This document shows positions 1 through 8,016 of a DNA stretch of 64,000 nt, one piece after another. Every line of letters starts with the position of its first letter. Position 1 is the stretch's first letter. The position numbers were made by a program, and so were the translations under genes. This DNA comes from Methylobacterium sp. PvR107. Its GTDB lineage: Bacteria; Pseudomonadota; Alphaproteobacteria; Rhizobiales; Beijerinckiaceae. Below the pieces are notes generated by a model. That model made no database searches and had not been told where the DNA came from. It worked only from the letters and a program-made list of their open reading frames with translations. Where the stretch lies: assembly GCF_017833295.1 (NCBI RefSeq), contig NZ_JAFIBW010000001.1:2046001-2110000 (forward strand), read 5' to 3'.

Positions 1-1766
1 ACCAGCGAGCCCTTCTGGGCGACGTGGTCGCCGAGCACCTGCCGCAGGGCTTCGTGCAGGAGGTGGGTGGCCGAGTGATTGGCCCGGATCGCCTTGCGGC
101 GGGCATGGTCGACCTTCAACTCCACCGGCTGGTCGAGGCTGAGGCTCCCCTCCTCGACGGTCACGTGGTGGACAAAGACATCGCCGAGCTTCTTCTGGGT
201 ATCGGTGACCCGCGCCCGCACGCCCGGGGCCAGGATCAGACCGGTATCGCCGACCTGGCCGCCCGACTCGCCGTAGAACGGCGTCTGGTTGACGAGGACG
301 AGGCCGGTCTGGCCGGACTCCAGGTTCTGGACCTCAGCGCCGTCGCGCAGCAGCGCCGTCACGATACCCTCGGCCGTCTCGGTCTCGTAGCCCAGGAACT
401 CGGTGGCGCCGACGCGCTCGCGCAGGCCGAACCACACGGTCTCGGTGGCTGCCTCGCCCGAGCCCTTCCAGGCCTCGCGGGCCGCCTGCTTCTGGCGCTG
501 CATCGCGGCCCCGAAGGCGTCGGTGTCGACGCCGATGCCGCGGGCCTTGAGGGCGTCCTGCGTCAGATCGAGGGGGAAGCCGTAGGTGTCGTAGAGGGTG
601 AAGGCGGTCTCGCCGGAGAGCTTGTCACCGTCCTTGAGGTCACGACTCTCGGCATCGAGGATCGACAGGCCGCGCTCCAGGGTCCGGCGGAAGCGGCTCT
701 CCTCCAGCTTCAGTGTCTCGGCGATCAGGCTCTCGGCCCGCATCAGTTCGGGGTAGGCTTGACCCATCTCGCGCACCAGGGTCGGCACAAGCCGGAACAT
801 CGTGGGCTCGCGGGCGCCGAGGATCTCGGCGTGGCGCATGGCCCGGCGCATGATCCGGCGCAGCACGTAACCACGGCCCTCGTTGCCCGGCAGCACGCCG
901 TCGGCCACGAGGAAGGAGGCCGCGCGCAGGTGGTCGGCGATCACCCTGTAGGACGCCATCGTGGCCGGCTCGGGCGCCCGCGCGACCGCGTGCGCGACGG
1001 CATCGATCAGCGCCCGGAACAGGTCGGTGTCGTAGTTCGAATGCACGCCCTGGAGGATCGCCGCCATGCGCTCCAGGCCCATGCCGGTGTCGATCGATGG
1101 TCGCGGCAGCGGGTTACGGACACCCGGCTCAACCTGCTCGTATTGCATGAACACGAGGTTCCAGAACTCGAGGAAGCGGTCGCCGTCCTCGTCCGGAGAG
1201 CCGGGCGGGCCGCCCTGGAGGGCCGGGCCCTGGTCGATGAAGATCTCCGAGCAGGGGCCGCAGGGGCCGGTATCGCCCATCTGCCAGAAATTGTCGGAGG
1301 TGCCGATCCGGATGATCTTGTCGTCGGAGAAGCCGGCAATCTTCTTCCACAGGCCGGCGGCCTCATCGTCGTCGGCATAGACGGTGACCAGCAGCCGATC
1401 CGGCTTGAGCCCGAATTCCTTGGTGATCAGCGTCCAGGCCAGCTCGATCGCACGATCCTTGAAGTAATCGCCGAACGAGAAGTTACCGAGCATCTCGAAG
1501 AACGTATGGTGGCGCGCCGTGTACCCGACATTGTCGAGATCGTTGTGCTTGCCGCCGGCCCGAACGCATTTCTGCGCAGTCGTCGCCCGGTCGTAGGCGC
1601 GCTTCTCCATCCCGGTGAAGACGTTCTTGAACTGCACCATGCCGGCGTTCGTGAACATCAGCGTCGGATCGTTCTTCGGCACGAGGCTGGACGAGGACAC
1701 GACCTCGTGCCCGGCCTTGGCGAAGTAGTCGAGGAAGGTCGACCGGATCTCGTTGACGCCGCTCAT
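1..1766 (-). CDS. alaS: alanyl-tRNA synthetase (3' end outside window)
   Basis: Charges tRNA-Ala with alanine in the cytoplasm. About 588 N-terminal residues lie in the window; the family is usually about 880, so the C-terminal third is cut by the window edge. Seen: class II motif 1 region ([13 protein letters not shown], about residue 27), motif 2 ([18 protein letters not shown]), motif 3 (GMGLERM), and the editing-domain zinc motif H564-x3-H568 (NHSATHLLH). The ATG at 1766 gives the standard start MSGVNEIR. It is divergent from the transglycosylase gene, and the roughly 230 bases between them must hold both promoters. The identification is secure. Confidence 0.97.
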   Translation of the reverse strand, partial: MSGVNEIRSTFLDYFAKAGHEVVSSSSLVPKNDPTLMFTNAGMVQFKNVFTGMEKRAYDRATTAQKCVRAGGKHNDLDNVGYTARHHTFFEMLGNFSFGDYFKDRAIELAWTLITKEFGLKPDRLLVTVYADDDEAAGLWKKIAGFSDDKIIRIGTSDNFWQMGDTGPCGPCSEIFIDQGPALQGGPPGSPDEDGDRFLEFWNLVFMQYEQVEPGVRNPLPRPSIDTGMGLERMAAILQGVHSNYDTDLFRALIDAVAHAVARAPEPATMASYRVIADHLRAASFLVADGVLPGNEGRGYVLRRIMRRAMRHAEILGAREPTMFRLVPTLVREMGQAYPELMRAESLIAETLKLEESRFRRTLERGLSILDAESRDLKDGDKLSGETAFTLYDTYGFPLDLTQDALKARGIGVDTDAFGAAMQRQKQAAREAWKGSGEAATETVWFGLRERVGATEFLGYETETAEGIVTALLRDGAEVQNLESGQTGLVLVNQTPFYGESGGQVGDTGLILAPGVRARVTDTQKKLGDVFVHHVTVEEGSLSLDQPVELKVDHARRKAIRANHSATHLLHEALRQVLGDHVAQKGSL

Positions 1767-1996
1767 CGGGGCTGACTCTGGCAGGACAGACAGGGAAAGG
1801 GCGGCCGCGCGTCCTCCGCGCGGCGCCCGCATGGCGCCCTCTTAAGGAGGGAACCCGCGCGAGTCACGGGCGGCCTGCCGCGAATTCGCCCCGGGACGCC
1901 TCAACTCAGCCACAAGCGCGGCCGTGTTGTCGCCACATCTGTCAAGCGATGGTGAGTCCGTAGCGCCGTCGCGGCGTGTGGAGAATCGGGATAACG

Positions 1997-3163
1997 ATGC
2001 AGGGCCGCACGGTCGGATCGCCAAGGACCACCACCGGCAAGCAGGGCCATTTCGGCGCCGGCCATGCCGACGTGATCGCCGCCCAGCCGATGCTGGGCCG
2101 CGCCCATGGCAGCCGCCCCGCGCTGTTCCGCTCGCTGCTGACCGTGTCGCTGATCGCCGGCGGTCTCAGCGCGGCTCTGATCGGATCGGGTGTCGATCTC
2201 GGGAAGGTCGGCCTGTCACCGGCGGTCTCCGCCGCCCAGGCGGCGACCGAGTTGTCGATGCCGCGGCCGCGCATCCACACCGTTGCCCTGAACGATACGC
2301 TCGAGCAGACCCCGCTGCGCGCCGCCGCCAGCTTCGCGCCCGTGCACGATCTCGACACCGACATCGGCTCCAACACGGTGGACCGGGTCTCCTACGATTT
2401 CCTGCTCTCGGAGAGTTCGGGCGGCGACCCGAACGACATCCTCGAATTCGGGCCGATGAAGATCCGGCGCCACCTCGTGCAGACGATCGTGCGCGCCGCT
2501 CAGGCCGTTCAGACCGATCCAGTCCTGCTCATGGCGGTGGCCGACAAGGAGTCGAGCTTCGTCACCGCGGTCCAGGCCAAGACCTCCTCGGCCACCGGCC
2601 TCTACCAGTTCATCGAGCGGACCTGGCTCGGCGTCGTGCGCGATTTCGGCGCCAAGTACGGGCTGGAGAAGGAGGCGGGGCTGATCGCATCGGACGCCAA
2701 CGATCGGCCGGTGATTACCGATCCGGCCGAGCGTGCGCGGGTGCTGGAAATGCGCCGCGATCCCTATCTCTCGGCCCTGATGGCCGGCGAGATGCTCAAG
2801 CGCGACGCGGCCCGCATCGCCCTGCGCATCGGGCGCGAGCTTACCCTCGGTGAGGTCTACCTTGCCCACTTCCTCGGCCCGGACGATGCCGGCGAGTTCC
2901 TCGCCAACGTCGTGAACAAGCCGGCCGCCGCCGCTGCTGCGCTGCTCCCGGGGCCGGCCCGCGCCAACCGCTCGATCTTCTTCGCCGCCGGCCGCTTCGT
3001 CGGGCGCGGCCGTCACCGCAAGCCCTTGAGCCTGTCGGTGGCGCAGGTCCACGAGAAGTTCGAAGCGATGATGAGCACGCGCGGATCGCGCTATCAGAAC
3101 GTCCGTGCCGTCTCGGGCATCATGGCTTACGCCGATGCCGCGACCGGGACCGCCACGCAGTAA
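1997..3163 (+). CDS. lytic transglycosylase SLT-domain protein
   Basis: Probable peptidoglycan-cleaving enzyme acting in the periplasm. The 388-residue protein has one hydrophobic segment near residues 32-55 (LLTVSLIAGGLSAALIG), a signal anchor or signal peptide. An SLT-like core follows: ADKESSF with the expected catalytic Glu185, then SSATGLYQFIERTW, which matches the family's ESG/GLMQ-type block. The C-terminal 150 residues are unassigned. An in-frame GTG lies 21 bases upstream, but the ATG at 1997 has a purine-rich stretch before it and is preferred. The family call rests on motif reading only; the exact subfamily is not known. Confidence 0.82.
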   Translation: MQGRTVGSPRTTTGKQGHFGAGHADVIAAQPMLGRAHGSRPALFRSLLTVSLIAGGLSAALIGSGVDLGKVGLSPAVSAAQAATELSMPRPRIHTVALNDTLEQTPLRAAASFAPVHDLDTDIGSNTVDRVSYDFLLSESSGGDPNDILEFGPMKIRRHLVQTIVRAAQAVQTDPVLLMAVADKESSFVTAVQAKTSSATGLYQFIERTWLGVVRDFGAKYGLEKEAGLIASDANDRPVITDPAERARVLEMRRDPYLSALMAGEMLKRDAARIALRIGRELTLGEVYLAHFLGPDDAGEFLANVVNKPAAAAAALLPGPARANRSIFFAAGRFVGRGRHRKPLSLSVAQVHEKFEAMMSTRGSRYQNVRAVSGIMAYADAATGTATQ

Positions 3164-3283
3164 CGCCTTCGAGAGGCCAAGGCTCGTTTCGGGCGCCGGC
3201 GCGCAACCAGCGGCCGATTGCCGACTTTCCTCCCTGAGCGCCGAATGTCCGGCGACCGCGAAGGATGACTTCGGGGGGAGTCC

Positions 3284-3883
3284 TTGAAAAAGCAAAAGTC
3301 TAGCGCGCCCCTGCCGCTCACCGACACGCTATCTCCGGGTATTCCGCTCGATCAGATCGGGCAGACACTCGCCTCTTTCTACGATGAATTGGTCTCCGAG
3401 GGTGTACCGGAGCACCTCGCCGCTTTGGTGCGCCGCGTCCGCCAGTCGGAAGATTCCGCGACCGCGCAAGCGGACGCAGGCCCCGCGACGGTCACCGCGA
3501 ACGAGCTGCCGCGCGTTGCCCTGGTCGTGGAGGATGATCCCGAAGTTCGCGCTCTGGCAGAAACCCTGCTCGAAGAGACCGAGCTCGAGGTGGTGGGCTG
3601 CGATAGCGCCGAGGCGGCCCTCTCGGTCTTGCAGGCCCGGGGCGGCGACGTCGCCCTGGTTTTCGCCGATGTCAGGCTGGCCGGTGAGATGGACGGGCTT
3701 CAACTCGCCCGCGCGGTCGCGACCCTGTGGCCGCGGGCGCGGCTGGTGATCACGTCCGGACACGGCCTGCAACGCCCCGAACTGCCATCAGAAGCCGTCT
3801 TCATCGCCAAGCCCTGGCGCCCGCTTGACGTACTGGTCGAGGCCGAGCGCGCGGCTGCGCAACCCGCGCCGCCGGTCCTCTGA
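3284..3883 (+). CDS. response regulator with NepR-like N-terminal segment
   Basis: A 199-residue protein. Residues about 90-195 form a receiver domain: acidic pair in VEDD, phospho-acceptor Asp129 (FADVRL) and Lys176 (IAKPW). Residues about 24-50 (IGQTLASFYDELV, then SEGVPEHLAALV) resemble the core helix pattern of NepR anti-sigma factors (IG-x2-L-x3-YD-E/D-x-V-x-E-x-P). NepR, PhyR and EcfG form the alphaproteobacterial general stress switch, so this could bind EcfG or PhyR; that is inference. There is no output domain after the receiver. The start is TTG at 3284 with a strong GGGGGGAG just before it. The neighbours (transglycosylase, transglutaminases) give no functional hint. Confidence 0.85.
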   Translation: MKKQKSSAPLPLTDTLSPGIPLDQIGQTLASFYDELVSEGVPEHLAALVRRVRQSEDSATAQADAGPATVTANELPRVALVVEDDPEVRALAETLLEETELEVVGCDSAEAALSVLQARGGDVALVFADVRLAGEMDGLQLARAVATLWPRARLVITSGHGLQRPELPSEAVFIAKPWRPLDVLVEAERAAAQPAPPVL

Positions 3884-4106
3884 CCCGGTCGGCGCAACGC
3901 TGGGGCTCAACCGGCGACGCAGTGCTGTCGGTCCGGAACCGGAAGCCAAGCGCGGCCTCAGGAAACACACCGAGACGGCGATCCGTGCACTGCCTGCCGG
4001 TCTTCAGCGTTTTCGGCGCGGCCAAGGCGACGGCGGAGCAGAGGCGCTGGGCCTGGCCCTTGCATGGCGGGGGCGTGCCGTCGGTGCGAGCCCGGAGCCT
4101 GTAAAG

Positions 4107-5036
4107 TTGCCGATCCTCTCCGTCCGCCACCGTACGGTCTACCGGTACCGGCGTCCGGTCGCGTTCGGCGAGCACCGGATCATGTTTCGGCCCCGCGACA
4201 GCTACGACCAGCGGCTGATCGAGGCGACGCTGGAGATCGATCCCGAGCCGACCGCGCTGCGCTGGATGTTCGATGTCTTCGGGAATTGCGTGGCGGTGGC
4301 GGGCTTCGACATCCGCGCGGAAACGCTCACCTTCACCTGCGGCATCACCCTCGAACACACGCCCGAGCACGCGCCGATCTTTCCCCTCGCCCCGCATGCG
4401 ACCCATTACCCGTTCGGCTACGGCGCCGAGGACATGCCTGACCTCTCCCGCTCCATCGAGCGTCAATGGCCGGACCCGGGTCACGACATCGATTCCTGGG
4501 CGCGCGGCTTCCTGCCGGCGAACGGGCGGATCCCCACGCAGGAGCTGCTGGCTGCCATGACGCGCAGCGTGCGCGCCAATTTCACCTACGTCGCCCGCTC
4601 CGAAAAGGGCGTACAGAATCCGCTCACGACCTTGCGGAGCAAGCGCGGCTCATGCCGGGATTTCGCCGTCCTGATGATGGAGGGCGTGCGGGCGCTCGGC
4701 ATGGCGGCGCGGTTCGTCTCCGGGTACCTCTACAATCCCAGCAACGACCGAGCCCGCCACGTGGGCGGCGGCTCGACCCATGCGTGGCTTCAGGTCTACC
4801 TGCCGGGCGCCGGCTGGGTCGAGTTCGATCCGACCAACGGCATCGTCGGCAACCGCGACCTGATCCGCGTGGCGGTCGCCCGAGACCCCGCGCAGGCGGT
4901 GCCCCTGCACGGCTCCTTCTTCGGATTGGCGAGCGACGATCTCGGCATGCAGGTCGAAGTCGATGTGGTCGCGTTGCCGGGCGCCGCGCCGACGACACAC
5001 ACATTTCAAGGTTCGTCGCCGCCTCTGGCGCGTTGA
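4107..5036 (+). CDS. transglutaminase-like cysteine peptidase family protein
   Basis: A 309-residue protein with the bacterial transglutaminase N-terminal beta domain (ILSVRHRTVYRYRRPV at the start) and a papain-like core. The full triad is visible: Cys183 in GSCRDFAV, His225 in STHAWLQVYL and Asp241 in VEFDPTNG. Family members are proposed amide-cleaving or cross-linking enzymes; the substrate is unknown. No signal peptide is seen. The TTG start at 4107 is chosen because GGAG lies 9 bases before it and the protein then begins like its relatives; the longer open frame upstream is not needed. It is followed 67 bases later by a second transglutaminase-like gene, so the two are probably co-transcribed. 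Confidence 0.88.
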   Translation: MPILSVRHRTVYRYRRPVAFGEHRIMFRPRDSYDQRLIEATLEIDPEPTALRWMFDVFGNCVAVAGFDIRAETLTFTCGITLEHTPEHAPIFPLAPHATHYPFGYGAEDMPDLSRSIERQWPDPGHDIDSWARGFLPANGRIPTQELLAAMTRSVRANFTYVARSEKGVQNPLTTLRSKRGSCRDFAVLMMEGVRALGMAARFVSGYLYNPSNDRARHVGGGSTHAWLQVYLPGAGWVEFDPTNGIVGNRDLIRVAVARDPAQAVPLHGSFFGLASDDLGMQVEVDVVALPGAAPTTHTFQGSSPPLAR

Positions 5037-5103
5037 ACCCCCTAACCCAATACAAACGTGCGTGGCGATCCCGCGCGAATGGCGATACAGCGAGAGGGCC
5101 GCG

Positions 5104-5919
5104 ATGAAGATCAGGACCGGTTTCGACATCGGCTTCACGCTGTCCCAGCCCACCCCGATGATCCTGATGCTGAGCGTTCATCCCAGCCGGTTGGCCGATC
5201 TCCTGAGCCCGCAGGAAATCACCTTCGATCCGCCGAGCCCGGCGCATGAGTACCGGGACCAGTTCGACAATATCTGCCACCGCATCGTCGCGCCGCCGGG
5301 ACAGCTGCTGATCTCGGCGGACTTCACGGTCCAGGATACCGGGGAGCCCGACCCCACCGTACCCGAGGCGCGGCAGATCCCGGTCCAGGACCTGCCCGAT
5401 GGCGTGATGGTCTACCTGCTGGGCTCGCGCTACTGCGACACCGACAAGCTCTCGCAGACGGCATGGTCGCTGTTCGGCACCACGCCGGAAGGCTGGGCGC
5501 GGGTGCAGGCGATCGTCGATTACACGCACGAACGCATCCGCTTCGACTATCAGCGCGCCGACGCGACGCGGACGGCGCATGATGGCTTCATGCAACGCGA
5601 GGGCGTGTGCCGGGACTTCGCGCATCTCGCGATCGCGTTCTGCCGCTGCATGAACATCCCGGCCCGCTACGCCACCGGCTATCTCGGCGATATCGGGGTG
5701 CCGAAGGATCCCGCGCCGATGGACTTCTCGGCGTGGTTCGAAGTCTATCTGGACGGACCGGAGGGTCCGCGCTGGTACACGTTCGATGCCCGTCACAACC
5801 GGCCGCGGATCGGCCGCATCGTCATGGCCCGCGGACGGGACGCGACCGATTGCGCGATCGCCACGAATTTCGGCTTCGCGCATCTCGCGCGGTTCGACGT
5901 CCACACCGACGAGGTCTGA
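5104..5919 (+). CDS. transglutaminase-like protein with Ser in place of His
   Basis: A 271-residue second member of the family, starting MKIRTGFDIGF at an ATG. Cys169 (GVCRDFAHL) and Asp228 (YTFDARHN) align with the triad of the preceding protein. The His position is Ser209 in DFSAWFEVYL, where the neighbour has THAWLQVYL. My recollection is that this FSAWFEVYL form is common to this subfamily in Rhizobiales, so it may be an inherited trait, not a local mutation. Activity could be altered or lost. Pairing with a full-triad gene is suggestive of a partner role, but that is inference. Confidence 0.87.
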   Translation: MKIRTGFDIGFTLSQPTPMILMLSVHPSRLADLLSPQEITFDPPSPAHEYRDQFDNICHRIVAPPGQLLISADFTVQDTGEPDPTVPEARQIPVQDLPDGVMVYLLGSRYCDTDKLSQTAWSLFGTTPEGWARVQAIVDYTHERIRFDYQRADATRTAHDGFMQREGVCRDFAHLAIAFCRCMNIPARYATGYLGDIGVPKDPAPMDFSAWFEVYLDGPEGPRWYTFDARHNRPRIGRIVMARGRDATDCAIATNFGFAHLARFDVHTDEV

Positions 5920-6049
5920 GCGGCCGCCCGTCGCACGGGTGAGGCGGCATGCGTATTCCGCCCTCCATCAAAATGTCGGCGTGTGCGTGGAACTGCCGGC
6001 CTATGCTCACGCTTGTAATGGCAAAGGTTATCGCACAGGCAGGCCACCC

Positions 6050-6697
6050 ATGAAGACCTCGGTCACCGCACTCGGCGCGCTCCTCGGCGTGGCTGTTCTT
6101 GCCGCAACGCCGGCGCTCGCCGCTTCCTCGTACGATCCCTTCGGCTCGGGCAATGCCGACGAGTACTACTCGGATCAGGGACAGTACGGTTACCAGGGCA
6201 CTTACGCGCCGGGCTACGGCCAGGGCGTGCAGGCCGCCCCGCAGGCGCAGGTCCAGCCGATCCCCCGTGAGGTCGTGGCATTCAATGCCCCCTACGCGCC
6301 GGGCACGATCGTCGTCTCCACCGCAGAGCGCCGCCTGTATTACGTGCTCGGCAATGGTCAGGCGCTGCGCTACGGCGTCGGCGTCGGTCGCCCCGGCTTC
6401 AGCTGGAGCGGCACCAACACGATCACCGCCAAGCGCGAGTGGCCGTCGTGGACGCCGCCCAAGGCCATGATCGCCCGTCGTCCCGACCTGCCGCGCTACA
6501 TGGCCGGCGGTATCGAGAACCCGCTCGGCGCCCGCGCCATGTATATCGGCCACACCGAATACCGCATCCACGGCTCCAACGAGCCGGACACGATCGGCCA
6601 GGCCGTGTCGTCGGGCTGCATCCGGATGACCAACGACGACGTGACCGATCTCTACGAGCGCGTGAAGGTCGGCGCCAAGGTCGTCGTGCTGAACTGA
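6050..6697 (+). CDS. L,D-transpeptidase (YkuD family), secreted
   Basis: Forms 3-3 cross-links in peptidoglycan or attaches proteins to it, in the periplasm. The 215-residue product has a clear signal peptide (MKTSVTALGALLGVAVLAAT, cleavage after ALA near residue 24). A Tyr/Gly/Gln-rich linker follows, then a YkuD domain from about residue 80. Catalytic residues are His174 (YRIHGSN) and Cys190 (SSGCIRM). The ATG at 6050 is chosen because it opens the signal peptide; the longer frame upstream overlaps the preceding gene. A GC-rich hairpin follows the stop. Rhizobiales often carry many such genes, so redundancy is likely. Confidence 0.93.
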   Translation: MKTSVTALGALLGVAVLAATPALAASSYDPFGSGNADEYYSDQGQYGYQGTYAPGYGQGVQAAPQAQVQPIPREVVAFNAPYAPGTIVVSTAERRLYYVLGNGQALRYGVGVGRPGFSWSGTNTITAKREWPSWTPPKAMIARRPDLPRYMAGGIENPLGARAMYIGHTEYRIHGSNEPDTIGQAVSSGCIRMTNDDVTDLYERVKVGAKVVVLN

Positions 6698-6707
6698 TCG
6701 GATCCCG

Positions 6708-6725
6708 GCCGGGCGCCCGCCCGGC
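6708..6725 (+). terminator. hairpin after the L,D-transpeptidase gene
   Basis: GCCGGGCG, loop CC, CGCCCGGC: an 8-bp perfect stem starting 10 bases after the stop. No T-tract follows, so it may be only an mRNA-stabilising hairpin. Confidence 0.45.
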
Positions 6726-6792
6726 CCGGCAGGAAGCACAATGGCCGCGTCATCCGGATTGGATGGCGCGGCCGCCTGCGTCCGCGATCAGA

Positions 6793-7164
6793 TCACGGTA
6801 CGACCCGGCCCACGGCGGTCTGGGCCGGGCTGAACGAGGCGATCGGCAGGTCGCAAAAGCAGCGCACGCCGAGCGGACGCGGCCCGGGCAGAGGACATGA
6901 GTACGGCTTCGGCCCGGTGAGACCCTGCTGCACGGCATCGCAGTTGAAGCCGACCGGCGCGCGCTCCGCCCGGCGGGGCGGCCGGCGATAGCCGCGCTCA
7001 TCGCCCGGATCCTCGTAACCCGCGGGCGGCCTGCCGTAGCCAGGACCCTCGAGATACTGCGCGTGCGCGCCCGTCCCGGGCAGGGCGGCCGCGAGCGCCA
7101 GCGCGGCGATCGTCAAACGGAGAGGACCACGCAGGCCGGATCGGCCGGAGACAGTGAGGCGCAT
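6793..7164 (-). CDS. small secreted protein, Pro/Gly/Tyr-rich
   Basis: A 123-residue protein of unknown function. It starts MRLTVSGRSG and has a signal peptide (LTIAALALAAALPGTGAHA, cleavage near residue 35). A charged, Tyr/Arg/Pro-rich stretch follows (residues 36-68), then a short C-terminal part with four Cys (FNCDAVQQ, YSCPLP, VRCFCDLP) that could form two disulfides. I recognise no domain. It converges on the L,D-transpeptidase gene and lies downstream of the phasin gene on the same strand, separated from it by a terminator-like hairpin. Confidence 0.7.
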   Translation of the reverse strand: MRLTVSGRSGLRGPLRLTIAALALAAALPGTGAHAQYLEGPGYGRPPAGYEDPGDERGYRRPPRRAERAPVGFNCDAVQQGLTGPKPYSCPLPGPRPLGVRCFCDLPIASFSPAQTAVGRVVP

Positions 7165-7228
7165 GCCTGAACCCTTCGCGCGACGCGGAGCCATCGCGTC
7201 CGCTCGGCGGCTCTCGGCGGCAATACGG

Positions 7229-7270
7229 GCGAAAACGAGACGGCCCGCGCCCGGAGTCGGGAGCGGGCCG
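7229..7270 (-). terminator. terminator after the phasin gene
   Basis: Arms CGGCCCGC (7241-7248) and GCGGGCCG (7263-7270), extended inside by CCCG-GAGT-CGGG. On the minus strand a TTTT-containing stretch follows the hairpin, so it is oriented to end the phasin transcript. Confidence 0.65.
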
Positions 7271-7294
7271 CGGCCTAGTTCAGTGACCGGATGC

Positions 7295-7783
7295 TCAGTG
7301 CGTCGCGCGGTCGGCGGCGTCCTGGGCGCTCTGGGCGGTCTGCTTGGCGGCGTCCTGGCCATGCTCCATGGCCTTGCGCGCCTCGTCGGCACCCTGCTGC
7401 ATGGCCGACTTGGCGCGCTCAGCCCCCTGCTGCATTGCGCTCTGGGCGAGGCCGCTGAACTCCTTGGCCTGCGCCTGGATGGCGGCGAACTGGCTGCGGA
7501 CGAACTCGGCCTGATGCTGCATCGCCTCCTGCATATCCTTCGCCCGGACCATCTTTTGCGCGAGGTCGAACGCAGCGTTGACGTTCTGCTCCGCGTATTC
7601 GAAGCCGCGCGACGAGGCGTCGAGGGCGTTGCTCCGCGCCAGCTCGGCGGAACCCTGCACCGTGTCGGCCGTGCGGCGGGCAGCGCCAATGAAGCTGTCG
7701 AAGGCCTTGCGGGCCTGCTCGACGCTCTTCTCGGCGAAATCGCGCATTTCGGCCGGAACTTCGTAGTTCGGGGGGTTGCTCAT
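7295..7783 (-). CDS. phasin family protein
   Basis: A 162-residue, Ala/Gln/Glu-rich, wholly helical protein with no signal peptide. It begins MSNPPNYEVPAEMRDFAEKS, which fits the Phasin_2 type (EVPAEMRDFAEKSVEQA...AFDSF). Heptad-like AQSAMQQGAERAKSAMQQGA repeats occupy the C-terminal third. Phasins coat polyhydroxybutyrate granules; no PHB synthesis gene is present in the window. A strong AGAGGAG ribosome site lies 8 bases before the ATG. The upstream gap (7784-8016) must contain its promoter and that of the divergent kinase-like gene. Confidence 0.88.
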   Translation of the reverse strand: MSNPPNYEVPAEMRDFAEKSVEQARKAFDSFIGAARRTADTVQGSAELARSNALDASSRGFEYAEQNVNAAFDLAQKMVRAKDMQEAMQHQAEFVRSQFAAIQAQAKEFSGLAQSAMQQGAERAKSAMQQGADEARKAMEHGQDAAKQTAQSAQDAADRATH

Positions 7784-8016
7784 CTTTCGTCTCCTCTCAT
7801 TTTCGCCTGTGTATGGCGCTTTGTGCGGTGCAAAATAACCGATTCGCCACCATATGCCACCTGCGCCTCCGGCGTTAAGGTTGACATGACGTAAACGTGT
7901 GACGGTCGCGTCAAGAATCCAGCGTCGCGGCGCGAAGGAGTTTACAATAGGGCTACGGTCGCGGGTGTTTCTCAGGCAAACGAAGCCGGGAAACGGGGCT
8001 GGGTGCGAGTTCGAGG

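Noticed and set aside
24..1775. Plus-strand ORF of 583 codons opposite alaS
   Set aside because: It is the antisense shadow of alaS; its product has no domain and the alaS frame is certain.
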